This document shows, one piece after another, positions 1 to 9,100 of a DNA stretch of 34,534 nucleotides; within the stretch, counting starts at the first letter, position 1, and each line of letters starts with the position of its first letter. Origin of the DNA: an uncultured Flavobacteriales bacterium (GTDB taxonomy: Bacteria; Bacteroidota; Bacteroidia; Flavobacteriales_E; Vicingaceae); NCBI GenBank assembly GCA_905479325.1, contig CAJQLW010000006.1, positions 1 to 34,534 of the forward strand, given 5' to 3'. A program made the translations under genes and the position numbers. The notes under the pieces are model-generated. The model ran no database searches, was not told where the DNA came from, and saw only the letters and a list, made by a program, of their open reading frames with translations.

Positions 1-33
1 GGGTTAAAAAAACAACAATCCTAAAAAGGCTGT

Positions 34-41
34 TACCTTTG
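34..41 (+). promoter_or_regulatory. Putative Bacteroidota -7 promoter element for pckA
   Basis: The octamer TACCTTTG matches the Bacteroidota -7 consensus TAnnTTTG exactly and lies about 75 bases before the pckA start. That would give a 5' leader of roughly 65-70 bases. No clear TTG -33 element is visible at the expected distance, so the call rests on the -7 element and its position. Confidence 0.45.
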
Positions 42-61
42 TATTAATTAATAATTAAGAA

Positions 62-90
62 CGAAAATATTGTAATACCTCACATTTTCG
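62..90 (+). promoter_or_regulatory. Inverted repeat in the pckA leader
   Basis: CGAAAAT at 62-68 is the exact reverse complement of ATTTTCG at 84-90, with a 15-base loop. The flanks extend the pairing imperfectly (AATTAAGAA before, GAGTTATAATT after). It would fall inside the pckA leader if the promoter at 34-41 is right. It could be an mRNA hairpin or an operator; there is no U-run, so it is not an obvious terminator. Confidence 0.3.
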
Positions 91-115
91 GAGTTATAAT
101 TCAAAAACAAATTTT

Positions 116-1729
116 ATGAATGAGTACGGAAGAAAAGCAGAAAATGCTTCTATTTCTACCTTAGGGTTAAACAATGTTGCTGCTGCATATTGGAATTTAG
201 AACCTGCACAATTAATCGAAGAAACACTAGTTCGTGGAGAAGGTGTTTTAACCAATACGGGTGCTTTAGCTGTAGACACAGGAGAATTCACCGGAAGGTC
301 TCCAAAAGACCGTTTCATTGTAGAGGATGAAATTACCAAAGATGCCGTATGGTGGGGAGGTATAAACATTAAATTTGATGCTGCCAAGTTCGACGCGTTA
401 TACAACAGAGTAACTGCTTACTTGTCAGGAAAAGAAGTTTACGTAAGAGATGCTTCTGCTTGTTCATCAGAAAAGTACAGGTTAAACTTAAGACTAGTTT
501 CTGAGTTTCCTTACTCTAACTTATTCGCTTCAAACATGTTCCTTAGACTTTCAGAAGAGGAAATAGCAAATTTCGAAGCTGAATGGAATATTATCTGTGC
601 ACCAGGCTTTATGGCAGACCCCGAAATTGACGGAACGCGCCAGCACAATTTTGCCATTATGAACTTTTCTAAAAAGTTGCTTTTAATTGGTGGAACTGGA
701 TATACTGGTGAGATTAAAAAAGGAATTTTCTCAGCGTTAAACTTTATTCTACCTCACCAAAAAAATGTGCTTTCTATGCACTGTTCTGCAAATGTTGGAG
801 AAGATGGAGATACAGCTGTATTTTTCGGCCTTTCAGGTACCGGAAAAACTACTTTATCATCAGACCCTAATAGAAGATTGATTGGAGACGACGAACACGG
901 ATGGGATGATGATTCTGTTTTTAACTTTGAAGGTGGCTGTTATGCTAAAACTATTGATTTAGATGCAGAAAGAGAGCCTCAAATTTACAATGCAATCAAA
1001 TTTGGAGCATTATTAGAAAACATCAACTTCAAAGATGGTACCACTGAAGTTGATTTCACTAACAGTGAAAAGACAGAAAATACAAGAGTTTCTTATCCTA
1101 TAGATTTCATCGATAACATTCAACCAGGTTCTATTGGTGGAGCGCCCAAAAACATCTTTTTCTTAACAGCAGATGCTTATGGTGTGTTACCTCCTATTTC
1201 TAAATTAACGCCCGGGCAAGCTATGTATCACTTTATTTCTGGATACACTGCGAAAGTTGCTGGAACAGAAGCAGGTATTACAGAACCTCAAACAGCTTTT
1301 TCTGCATGTTTTGGAGCACCTTTCATTCCATTACACCCAACAAAATATGCTGAAATGTTAGGCGACAAAATGGCCAAGAACAATGTTAACGTATGGTTAA
1401 TCAACACAGGTTGGTCTGGTGGAGAGTATGGAACTGGTTCTAGAATAAAATTAAAGTATACTAGAGCAATGATTACGGCTGCTTTAACAGGCAAACTAAA
1501 CGGTGTTGACTATACAACTCACGAAATTTTTGGTTTAGCTATGCCTACTTCTTGCGATGAAGTTCCTACCGAAATTTTGAATCCTAAAAACACTTGGGAA
1601 AATAAAAGCATGTATGATACAAAAGCTAACAAATTAGCTGAATCTTTTGTAAACAACTTCAAGCAATATGAAGAGTATGCGAATGAAGAAATAATGAGCG
1701 CAGCTCCTAAAGTTTCTCAAGAAGCATAA
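116..1729 (+). CDS. pckA: Phosphoenolpyruvate carboxykinase (ATP)
   Basis: A cytosolic enzyme that interconverts oxaloacetate + ATP with PEP + CO2 + ADP, the entry step of gluconeogenesis, or an anaplerotic step in the reverse direction. The 537-residue length is normal for the ATP-dependent family. The nucleotide-binding P-loop GLSGTGKTTLS is at residues 238-248, followed by the metal/substrate region GDDEHGWDD (257-265). The early substrate-loop segment TGRSPKDRF is at about 59-67, and the PCK signature around INTGWSGGEYGTG is in the C-terminal half. The ATG at 116 is the natural start (MNEYGRKAEN). It is monocistronic: it has its own upstream promoter-like element and leader inverted repeat, and a strong terminator 22 bases after the stop. 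No key residue appears to be missing. Confidence 0.97.
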   Translation: MNEYGRKAENASISTLGLNNVAAAYWNLEPAQLIEETLVRGEGVLTNTGALAVDTGEFTGRSPKDRFIVEDEITKDAVWWGGINIKFDAAKFDALYNRVTAYLSGKEVYVRDASACSSEKYRLNLRLVSEFPYSNLFASNMFLRLSEEEIANFEAEWNIICAPGFMADPEIDGTRQHNFAIMNFSKKLLLIGGTGYTGEIKKGIFSALNFILPHQKNVLSMHCSANVGEDGDTAVFFGLSGTGKTTLSSDPNRRLIGDDEHGWDDDSVFNFEGGCYAKTIDLDAEREPQIYNAIKFGALLENINFKDGTTEVDFTNSEKTENTRVSYPIDFIDNIQPGSIGGAPKNIFFLTADAYGVLPPISKLTPGQAMYHFISGYTAKVAGTEAGITEPQTAFSACFGAPFIPLHPTKYAEMLGDKMAKNNVNVWLINTGWSGGEYGTGSRIKLKYTRAMITAALTGKLNGVDYTTHEIFGLAMPTSCDEVPTEILNPKNTWENKSMYDTKANKLAESFVNNFKQYEEYANEEIMSAAPKVSQEA

Positions 1730-1750
1730 TCAAATAAATTTTATCTTTGA

Positions 1751-1783
1751 AACCGTTCCGAATCTAATCGGAACGGTTTTTTT
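1751..1783 (+). terminator. Rho-independent terminator of pckA
   Basis: A perfect 11-bp stem, AACCGTTCCGA (1751-1761) with TCGGAACGGTT (1768-1778), has a 6-base loop and runs into seven T (1777-1783). It ends only about 20 bases before the lplA start, so it separates the two genes transcriptionally. Confidence 0.9.
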
Positions 1784-1804
1784 ATTTCACTATTTTGAAG
1801 ACTT

Positions 1805-2785
1805 ATGTTGTGTATTCGCCACCACTCTACAGATCCTTATTTCAATATTGCCACAGACGAATTTATATTTAAACATATAAAAGAAGACTGTTTTATGCTT
1901 TGGCGAAACGACAACGCCATTATTGTTGGCAAGCACCAAAACACCATGGCCGAGATTAATGTGGATTATGTAAAAGAAAAAGAAATAAAGGTAGTTAGAC
2001 GCCTTTCGGGCGGAGGTGCAGTATACCATGATTTAGGTAACTTGAACTTCTCATTTACACGAACAGGAGAGAATACAGAGGTAGTTGATTTTGAAAGATA
2101 CACGAAACCAATTGTGGATGTATTAAACAAAATGGGAATTCCTGCAAAGTTTGAAGGCCGAAATGATTTAACCATTGATGGAAAAAAATTCTCAGGTAAC
2201 GCAGAACATGTTTTCAAAAATAAGGTGCTACACCATGGTACAATATTGTACTCTTCTGAAATGAAAGACGTAAGTGGAGCTCTAAAAATCAATCCACTTA
2301 AATACAAAGATCGAGCTGTAAAATCAATACCAAAACGGGTTACCAACGTTTCTGAGCACATGACAGTCCCAATGCCCTTAGAAGACTTTACACAACAAAT
2401 AATGAATCATGTATTAGAAACATTTGAAGACGCAAAAATGTATGAATTTACAGCTTCAGACATCGCTGCCATTCAAAAAATTAGAGACGAAAAATACGCC
2501 ACTTGGGAGTGGAATTTTGGACACTCGCCAAAATATAATTTTATGCAAGGAGCAAGAACTCCTGGCGGCACCTTGGAAGTTAACTTACAGGTAGAAAAAG
2601 GAGTTATTAAAGAAGCTAAATTCTTTGGCGACTTTTTTGGCGTTGCTGATGTTAGTGAAATTGAAGCAGCTTTAATCGGCTGTAAACACGGTCAAGACGA
2701 AGTTCGATCTGTTTTGGCCAAATTCGATTTACACAAATACTTTCACAAAATGTCTGCGGCCGATGTTATGGCTGTTTTCTTTTAG
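1805..2785 (+). CDS. lplA: Lipoate-protein ligase A family protein
   Basis: Attaches lipoate, through lipoyl-AMP, to lysines of E2 and H-protein lipoyl domains. The N-terminal STDPYFNIATDEF segment (8-20) and the lipoyl-AMP binding motif RRLSGGGAVYHDLGN (65-79) are diagnostic of the LplA/LipB-type BPL fold. The conserved lysine segment GKKFSGNAEH follows. The C-terminal accessory domain (about 230-326, with KYNFMQGARTPGG) is present, so the 326 residues form a full-length bacterial ligase. The start is about 20 bases after the pckA terminator, leaving little room for a promoter. The stop codon TAG (2783-2785) overlaps the stop codon of the convergent E1 dehydrogenase gene. That neighbour works with a lipoylated E2, so the pairing makes functional sense. 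Confidence 0.92.
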   Translation: MLCIRHHSTDPYFNIATDEFIFKHIKEDCFMLWRNDNAIIVGKHQNTMAEINVDYVKEKEIKVVRRLSGGGAVYHDLGNLNFSFTRTGENTEVVDFERYTKPIVDVLNKMGIPAKFEGRNDLTIDGKKFSGNAEHVFKNKVLHHGTILYSSEMKDVSGALKINPLKYKDRAVKSIPKRVTNVSEHMTVPMPLEDFTQQIMNHVLETFEDAKMYEFTASDIAAIQKIRDEKYATWEWNFGHSPKYNFMQGARTPGGTLEVNLQVEKGVIKEAKFFGDFFGVADVSEIEAALIGCKHGQDEVRSVLAKFDLHKYFHKMSAADVMAVFF

Positions 2786-4755
2786 TATGCCAATAAATCG
2801 TCAATAGCTGTTTCCAATCTTTTTTGCGGTAAGAAATTCACTTCCAAATTTGGATGAAAAGGAACAGCAGTATCTATAGATGCAACTCTCTTTACAGGTG
2901 CATCAAGGTATTCAAAACATTGTTCCGAAATCTCAGAAGCTAACTCACCTCCTATCCCTCCAAAAAGGGTATCTTCGTGGAGTACAATAACTTTACCTGT
3001 TTTCCGAACAGAAGTGAACACACTTTCCCAGTCTAACGGAACAAGAGTTCTTAAATCTAAAATATCAGCATCTACTCCTTTTTCACTCACCAACTTTTTA
3101 GCCCAGTGAACACCCATTCCATAAGTAATAATGGAAAGTTGATTTCCTTCAGCAACTAAATTTGCTTGTCCAAAAGGTAAATTGTAATAACCTGCAGGCA
3201 CTTCTTCATTAGTGCTTCTATACAGCGCTTTGTGCTCAAATACCATCACAGGGTTTGGATCTTCAAAGGCTGTTAGCAAAAGTCCCTTCGCATCATAAGC
3301 ATTAGAAGGATAAACAATTTTTAATCCAGGAATATGAGCAAACCAAGCCTCATTCGATTGCGAATGAAATGGCCCAGCAGCTACTCCTGCTCCCGTAGGC
3401 ATTCTCACCACAACATCAGCATTTTGACCCCAACGCCAGTGAATTTTCGCTAAATTATTTACAATTTGATTAAAGCCTTCTGTAACAAAATCAGCAAATT
3501 GCATTTCCATCATGGCTTTAAAACCATTAATGGACAAGCCTAAAGAACTACCAACTATTGCTGCTTCACATAAAGGTGTATTCCTTACCCTCGATTTACC
3601 ATATTTGGTAACCAACCCATCTGTAGCCTTAAAAACACCTCCGTATTCTGCAATATCTTGCCCCATTAAAATAAGGTTATGATGCTTCGCCATTGCTAAA
3701 TCAATAGCATCTGCAACACTATCAATCATTCTTACCTCTTTCACCTCTGCAGATGGCGCAACTTCTTCATATTCAAAATCGGCGTATACGTCTGCTAATT
3801 CTATTTCAGTAGAAACTTGTATTGGCTCTTCTGCATAAGCCATTTCTAAACCGGTTTCTATTTCTGTTTTAATACCCGCACGAATGGAGGCAATTTCTGT
3901 TTCATTGATCACATTTTCGGCCAACAAGAAGCTCTCATAATTGGTTACTGGATCTTTCTCTGCCCACTCTTCAAACAATTCTTGAGGTACATATTTTGTA
4001 CCTGAAGCTTCCTCGTGTCCTCTCATACGGAAGGTAATGCACTCCAATAATATTGGCCGCTGATTCCATTTCATTGACTCTTTTAGCTCGCTAATTTTTT
4101 GGTGTACTTCCAATATGTTGTTACCGTCTACTTGGTGCGCTTCCATACCATAGCCAATACCTTTGTCTATAAATTGCTTACATCTAAATTGTTCAGCACT
4201 TGGTGTAGAAAGCCCATATCCATTATTTTCAATGATAAAAATCACCGGTAAACTCCAAACTGCCGCAACGTTTAAACTTTCATGAAAATCTCCCTGACTT
4301 GTTGCGCCGTCTCCTGTAAAGGCTATGGTTACTTTTTTATTTTCTTTTAGTTGATTGGCCAATGCAATCCCATCAGCTACTCCCAATTGCGACCCTAAAT
4401 GAGAAATCATGCCCACAATGTGATGTTCGTTTGATCCAAAATGGAACGATCTATCTCTTCCCTTGGTAAAACCTGAAGCTTTTCCTTGAAATTGCGCAAA
4501 TAGTCGGTTCAATTCTATTCCTCTACTTGTAAATACGCCAAGATTTCTGTGCATTGGTAACATATACTCGTCGTTAGCGGCTGCCTCAGTAGCTCCAACA
4601 GAAATGGCTTCTTGCCCAATCCCCGAAAACCACTTCGATATTTTCCCCTGCCGAAGCAAAATCAACATTTTTTCCTCAATCATCCGAGGTTTTAACAATG
4701 CAGAATATAAGTCAACTAATTGTTTATCAGTGTATGCTTTTCGATCAAATCTCAT
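2782..4755 (-). CDS. Fused E1 alpha/beta 2-oxoacid dehydrogenase (thiamine-dependent)
   Basis: The decarboxylating E1 of a 2-oxoacid dehydrogenase complex with both subunits in one chain of 657 residues. The E1-alpha half (about 1-320) contains the ThDP motif GDG (148-150) closing with NN (177-178), in GDGATSQGDFHESLN...IIENNGYGLSTP. The E1-beta half (about 340-657) starts near EVRMIDSVADAIDLAM and includes GQDIAEYGGVFKATDGL and the C-terminal transketolase domain. This fused form is common in Bacteroidota and is annotated variously as branched-chain 2-oxoisovalerate or pyruvate dehydrogenase E1; the substrate cannot be settled here. E2 and E3 are not in the window. The gene is single and convergent with lplA (stops overlap). 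A TAnnTTTG element lies 35 bases upstream of the ATG. Confidence 0.92.
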   Translation of the reverse strand: MRFDRKAYTDKQLVDLYSALLKPRMIEEKMLILLRQGKISKWFSGIGQEAISVGATEAAANDEYMLPMHRNLGVFTSRGIELNRLFAQFQGKASGFTKGRDRSFHFGSNEHHIVGMISHLGSQLGVADGIALANQLKENKKVTIAFTGDGATSQGDFHESLNVAAVWSLPVIFIIENNGYGLSTPSAEQFRCKQFIDKGIGYGMEAHQVDGNNILEVHQKISELKESMKWNQRPILLECITFRMRGHEEASGTKYVPQELFEEWAEKDPVTNYESFLLAENVINETEIASIRAGIKTEIETGLEMAYAEEPIQVSTEIELADVYADFEYEEVAPSAEVKEVRMIDSVADAIDLAMAKHHNLILMGQDIAEYGGVFKATDGLVTKYGKSRVRNTPLCEAAIVGSSLGLSINGFKAMMEMQFADFVTEGFNQIVNNLAKIHWRWGQNADVVVRMPTGAGVAAGPFHSQSNEAWFAHIPGLKIVYPSNAYDAKGLLLTAFEDPNPVMVFEHKALYRSTNEEVPAGYYNLPFGQANLVAEGNQLSIITYGMGVHWAKKLVSEKGVDADILDLRTLVPLDWESVFTSVRKTGKVIVLHEDTLFGGIGGELASEISEQCFEYLDAPVKRVASIDTAVPFHPNLEVNFLPQKRLETAIDDLLAY

Positions 4756-4789
4756 CCTTTCTAGTATCTTCTTAACGTAACAATAGGAA

Positions 4790-4797
4790 CAAATTTA
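4790..4797 (-). promoter_or_regulatory. Putative -7 promoter element for the E1 gene
   Basis: On the minus strand TAAATTTG matches TAnnTTTG, 35 bases before the E1 start at 4755. The upstream sequence is AT-rich with no clear -33 TTG, so the assignment is tentative. Confidence 0.4.
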
Positions 4798-4845
4798 TTT
4801 GATTTTCATTAACTTTAAACATTCTAATAATGGACTTATTAACAG

Positions 4846-4998
4846 ATGAACTGGCAAGAAATAATTGTATTTGTATTACTGATTTTAACGGTTGCGTATT
4901 TGGTGCGTTACTTTTACTTGCAAACCAAATCTCACAAATGCGATGATTGCGGATTGATGGATATGAAAAAGAAAGGACAGTTCACCAAATTAAAATAA
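4846..4998 (+). CDS. 50-residue single-pass membrane protein with CxxC (FeoB-associated-like)
   Basis: The reading frame MNWQEIIVFVLLILTVAYLV... has one N-terminal membrane helix (about 5-25), then a basic tail carrying a CDDC pair (residues 32-35) and ending QFTKLK. This layout resembles the small Cys-rich membrane proteins often annotated as FeoB-associated in Bacteroidota, but there is no feoB in the window and the usual additional cysteines are missing. It is diverged from the E1 gene and is followed 14 bases later by a good terminator. Those two points, plus sensible composition, support real coding. The function is not established. Confidence 0.6.
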   Translation: MNWQEIIVFVLLILTVAYLVRYFYLQTKSHKCDDCGLMDMKKKGQFTKLK

Positions 4999-5012
4999 AC
5001 ATCAAACAAAAA

Positions 5013-5043
5013 AATCCGATTGCAGATGTGCAATTGGATTTTT
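5013..5043. terminator. Bidirectional terminator
   Basis: A 12-bp stem with one G-T wobble, AATCCGATTGCA (5013-5024) with TGCAATTGGATT (5029-5040), has loop GATG. It is followed by T on the plus strand and preceded by a run of A (a U-run on the minus strand). It sits between the stop of the 50-residue gene (4998) and the end of the minus-strand M48 gene (5065), so it can serve both. Confidence 0.8.
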
Positions 5044-5064
5044 ATTTAAGGCGATTTATATCGT

Positions 5065-5862
5065 CTATTTATTTTCCCATTTTCTCGCTTCTGGTAAGTA
5101 TTCTAGTATGTCAGTAATTCTTCTTTCATCACTTGGGTGAGTACTCATAAACTCTGGTGGAGCTTAACCTTCTCCTTTGTTTGCTGCCATTCTTTTCCAA
5201 AAATCTGCTGCGGTAGCAGGATCATAACCTGCCATGGTCATAAATACTAATCCCAATTTATCAGCCTCCGATTCATTATTTCTAGAAAACTTCAACAATC
5301 CTAATTGTGAGCCGATACCAAAAGACTGATTAAATATAGCCTGAACTTGTGGAGAGGCACCACTTGTGCCTACCTGCCCCAAAGTACCAATTCCTTGAGC
5401 TAACATTCCTTGACTCATTCTTTCATTTCCATGGCGTGCTATTGCATGTGCTACCTCGTGTCCCATAACAACCGCAATTCCTGCCTCATCTTGGCAAATT
5501 GAAAGAATTCCTGTGTAAAACATAACCTTTCCTCCCGGCATGCACCAAGCATTTACTGTATTTTCTTCAGCTAAATTAAACTCCTATTCAAATTCACTAA
5601 GTCGGTCCTTATAACCATTGTTAGTTAAGTACCTGTTCACAGCAGAAGAAATGTTAGCACCAACCTTTTTGACCAAAGCTGTTCTTGGGTCAGAGTCTGG
5701 CAAGAGTTTAGCTGTAGACTTAACGTCTGAATATTGGGTAAAGCTCATGGTTTGCAATTGCTTTACATTTACCATTTTCAATTGCTTTCTTCCTGTAATT
5801 GGCACAGCTGCACATTGTGCAAATAATGCAAGCACCGCTAGTGCTATCAATCCCTTTTTCAT
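5065..5862 (-). pseudogene. M48-family zinc metalloprotease lipoprotein, interrupted by two in-frame stops
   Basis: One continuous frame of 265 codons plus final TAG (5065-5067) encodes a periplasmic M48 (LoiP/BepA-like) peptidase. The N-terminus has a lipoprotein signal peptide ending ALFAQC. The zinc motif HEVAH (codons 135-139) and the third-ligand segment ESEADKLG are intact, and the C-terminal family segment APPEFMSTHPSDERR is present. TAG at 5584-5586 (codon 93) sits where relatives have W in the WEFNL segment, and TAA at 5164-5166 (codon 233) sits where relatives have Q in QAPPEF. Each is explained by one G:C to A:T transition, and no frameshift is seen. The start is one base after the clpS stop, so the gene is the last of a three-gene minus-strand unit. 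A recent pseudogene is the simplest reading; sequencing error or readthrough cannot be excluded. Confidence 0.85.
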
Positions 5863-5863
5863 C

Positions 5864-6133
5864 TTATTTAATTTCTGCGTTTAGTTGTTGTAATTTAAGT
5901 GCCATATACATTGGCTCAAGCTTTTCTATTACTCCAGCCTTTACCGTGCATTTCCCGTTGTGATGCACAATGTAGGCGCATTGCTCTGCTTGAAGCTCGC
6001 TATGATCACAAATTGATACTAAACAATTAATCACGTGTTCAAATGTGTTAAAATCATCGTTGTGCAAAATTAGTTCTCGCTGTCGAACTACTTGCTCTTT
6101 CAACTCTACTTGTTCTAATTCTTTTGTTGACAT
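5864..6133 (-). CDS. clpS: ATP-dependent Clp protease adaptor ClpS
   Basis: Binds the N-domain of ClpA/ClpC and delivers N-degron substrates to ClpP. The 89-residue protein is full length for the family. It shows the hallmark LILHNDDFNTFEHVI (about 21-35), with the NDD turn that contacts substrate alpha-amino groups, and the downstream HHNGKCTVKAG segment. The start lies 3 bases after the stop of the 1845-residue gene, and the stop is one base before the M48 start, so the three genes read as one transcript. In many Bacteroidota clpS sits next to tpiA/prmA; here those genes are about 12 kb away on the same strand, which suggests a local rearrangement (inference). Confidence 0.93.
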   Translation of the reverse strand: MSTKELEQVELKEQVVRQRELILHNDDFNTFEHVINCLVSICDHSELQAEQCAYIVHHNGKCTVKAGVIEKLEPMYMALKLQQLNAEIK

Positions 6134-6136
6134 ACT

Positions 6137-9100
6137 TTATTTGTTTTGCAATTTAGATGCCTCAGAAAGAGATATTCTTTTACCATTGTAATAAGCGGTA
6201 ATAAAGGCATCTTTTATAGTTGCTGTTATTTCATTTTTAAGGTCGGCAGCATCAAATAAGCTGTTAAACATTCCCGCATGATATCTGTACAATCCATTTG
6301 GCAAGGCTACTACGTTCAATCCTTCGTAATCAAATACTCCCTTTTTAACAGGTGTTGAGAATACTCCAATTTGAATGGTATAATAAACCCCTTTTACAGT
6401 TTCTGTATTCACTACTTCCTCCGTTTGCTCTGAATTAAACTCAGCAGGTAACGCCTCTTTACTACCTCCCGGAACTTGGGTAACTTGCGCAGAAGATGCA
6501 ACAACTGAAGTTCCACTTGTGGAAGAACCAGAATTGCCTCCATTTATCTTAGGGAAAGATGTTGATGAGTTAGGTGAAGTAACAGCCCCACCCGAAGTTC
6601 TTGCTTTACTCACACTAATTCTTTCACCGTTCAAAAATGCTACTACAAAGGCATCCGGATAGCCAATTTTTCGTATTTCATCTCGAGCAGCAAGCGCTGT
6701 ATTTTCATCGGCAAAAAGACCTGCAGTATACCTCGTAATTCCTGTACCAGATGGTTCAGCCATTAATGGTGCAAATCCTTTAAATGTACTCGCAGGAATT
6801 TCCTTTCTAAACGCTCCAACTTGAACTTTATATACAACACCTTGTGGCATATTTGCTTTTGTTGGAATTGGTTTACTCTCATTATACGCTGATTCGTTTC
6901 TGTTCAGCGTTACAAAAATGGCCTGCTTCACTTCTCTTGGAACAAGATCTATGTTCTCAATTTTTACAATAGATGCTGAAGTTTCTCTCTTAACTACAGG
7001 AGTATTTAATTTAGCAATTGCGGCTGTCGGCTCTGCTTGAGTTTCTTCAACTTGCTTTACCGCCGGTTGAGCAACAGTTGTTGGTTCAACAGAATTTTCA
7101 TCAATGGTAACATCTGCAGTCTCATCAACTTCAATACCGGCAGGTAATTCCAACGTATTATTTGCTTCAATAGGACTTAAATCACGAGAGTCTTGAGCTG
7201 TTTCTTCACTTGCAATTGTGCCAGACTCTTCAGAAGAAGGAGTCGTTGCCGCCGGTGTTTGAATCGCAGCAACCTCTTGAATCTCCGGAACAAATTCATT
7301 TGATAAATAAATGTATTCTTTCTTCTCGGCTTCGTTCAGTTGAGCCAAGTATGCCTTGTCCTTTTCGGTTAAGCTTTGAATTAAAATGTTTTTAACCTTA
7401 GTGGCTTTATTTAAGTCTTCAATTTTTGTTTCGTTTGACTTGATTTTACTTTCAATAACCTCAGCAGACTTAATTAAACGTTGTTTTTCGTCTTCATTTT
7501 TAACAGCTTTCGCCATGTTTGACTCAACAATGGCTTGTTTTTGTAGTCTTTTGTTTTCATTGGCCAATGCCAATGCTTCTTGGTAAGCTACCTCAGCTGC
7601 TTTTGTTTGACTAACCAAAGATTGTCTATTGTTAGCAAATTCTTTGAAACTGGATGCTTGTAACACCAACTGCTGTCTTTCGCCATTAATATCTACCGTA
7701 TCCAAAATAACTTCAAGAGCGGGTTTTGATGGGGCTAACACCAAATTTTCTGCATTCGCATTTGAAGGTACAACTCCAACCAATCCTTCATTGATTTGTC
7801 TTTCTCTTTCATAGTAAAGAGCAGCTTGTTGAAGTTTCTGCTCTCTCTCTGCACTTAAATCTTTTACTCTATTTTGAACACTGTCTTTCGCCGCTCCATC
7901 TGACATACCATCAACAACTGCTTGTAGTTTTGCAATTGAGTCTTCAAGCGTCACTACTTCTGCACTTTTTAATTCAGCCTGAGCTTTTGCTTTTGGCGCT
8001 TCAACAATGGCAAGAATCTCTTCGTCTTCAATCACTTGTACAAATGGTTTAGCGACCTTCTTTGGAGCAGAATCACCTGTCTTAGCGCTTAAAACTTCGC
8101 TCAGCACCATGCCCAACTTTTCTAATGCTTCCTTTTGTTTTTGGAGTGCCAAGACTTCGTAATCATAAGCTTTTTGGAGGTTCACTTCTTTTTGAGAAAG
8201 TCGATCACCTTCTTCAATTTCAGAACGTAGAATAGCTGCTTCGGTAAAAAAGTCATTTGCTTCCTCTGCCAATAACAAAGCTAAGTCTCTGCTCTCCGTT
8301 GTATACCTTTCATCAAGCTCATTGGCTTTGTCAATTTTTGCTTTGTTCAATTGATATTCTTTCAGGTTGAAAAGAGCGAATTTTTCAGCCGCCTCAATTT
8401 GCTTCGCTTCAGACTCTTTTTTAAGTCGGTTCGCCTTAGCAAAAGCTGCGGTTCGTTCTTCTGCAGTTGGTAGCGAATAAGCAGACTCTTGTGCTACTTG
8501 TTGCTGACTAGATAACTCCCCTGCTTCAAAAAGTGACTTCTTCGCTTCAATTAATTGCGTAGCAGATTCTGCACTAGTCGGTTGTAATTTTTGATTGAAA
8601 TCTAAGCTTGTAAATTCATCTTTTACAATACTCGTTTCCGTAATATCATTAGAATTTTGAATGGCTGAATTATCGGCAACAAACTCTCCTGAAGCAAGTT
8701 GAGCCAACTCAAGTTCTGCATCTCGTTTTGCTTGCTGTTGCGTTCTAATGTTTGTAGTTAACTCTGACAATTCAGTCTGCAACACTGAGCGTTCTTCTTC
8801 TTTTATTTCAGCATCAAACGCGCTTGATACCTCTGCTTTTTTACCTTTCAAGTCTGCAAGCCAATTCTCATACACTTGGATTTTGTTTGCCAATCTTAAT
8901 TCTTCATCTTCAACCGCTTCAGCACTATTTATTTTTCCTGAATAAGTTGAATTAATTGAACTTACAGTTTGATTTTCAAATAAATTCGTATTCTCGCCAT
9001 CTAATTCCTCATTTGAATCTTCTGCTTGTAGGTTTTGTGATGGAATCGTTTCAATTTCGTTCGGCGCGTTTGAATCTACTGTATTGATAGAAGAAACTTC

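Noticed and set aside
94-405. Minus-strand open frame of about 100 codons over the start of pckA, and similar antisense frames within lplA (1790-2361)
   Set aside because: They lie wholly opposite strongly conserved coding sequence, show no recognisable motif and have no room for their own signals.
5164-5862. Use of TAG and TAA as sense codons (altered genetic code)
   Set aside because: Both codons end other genes exactly where the families end (pckA with TAA, lplA with TAG, E1 with TAA), so reassignment is not credible; nonsense changes in one gene fit better.
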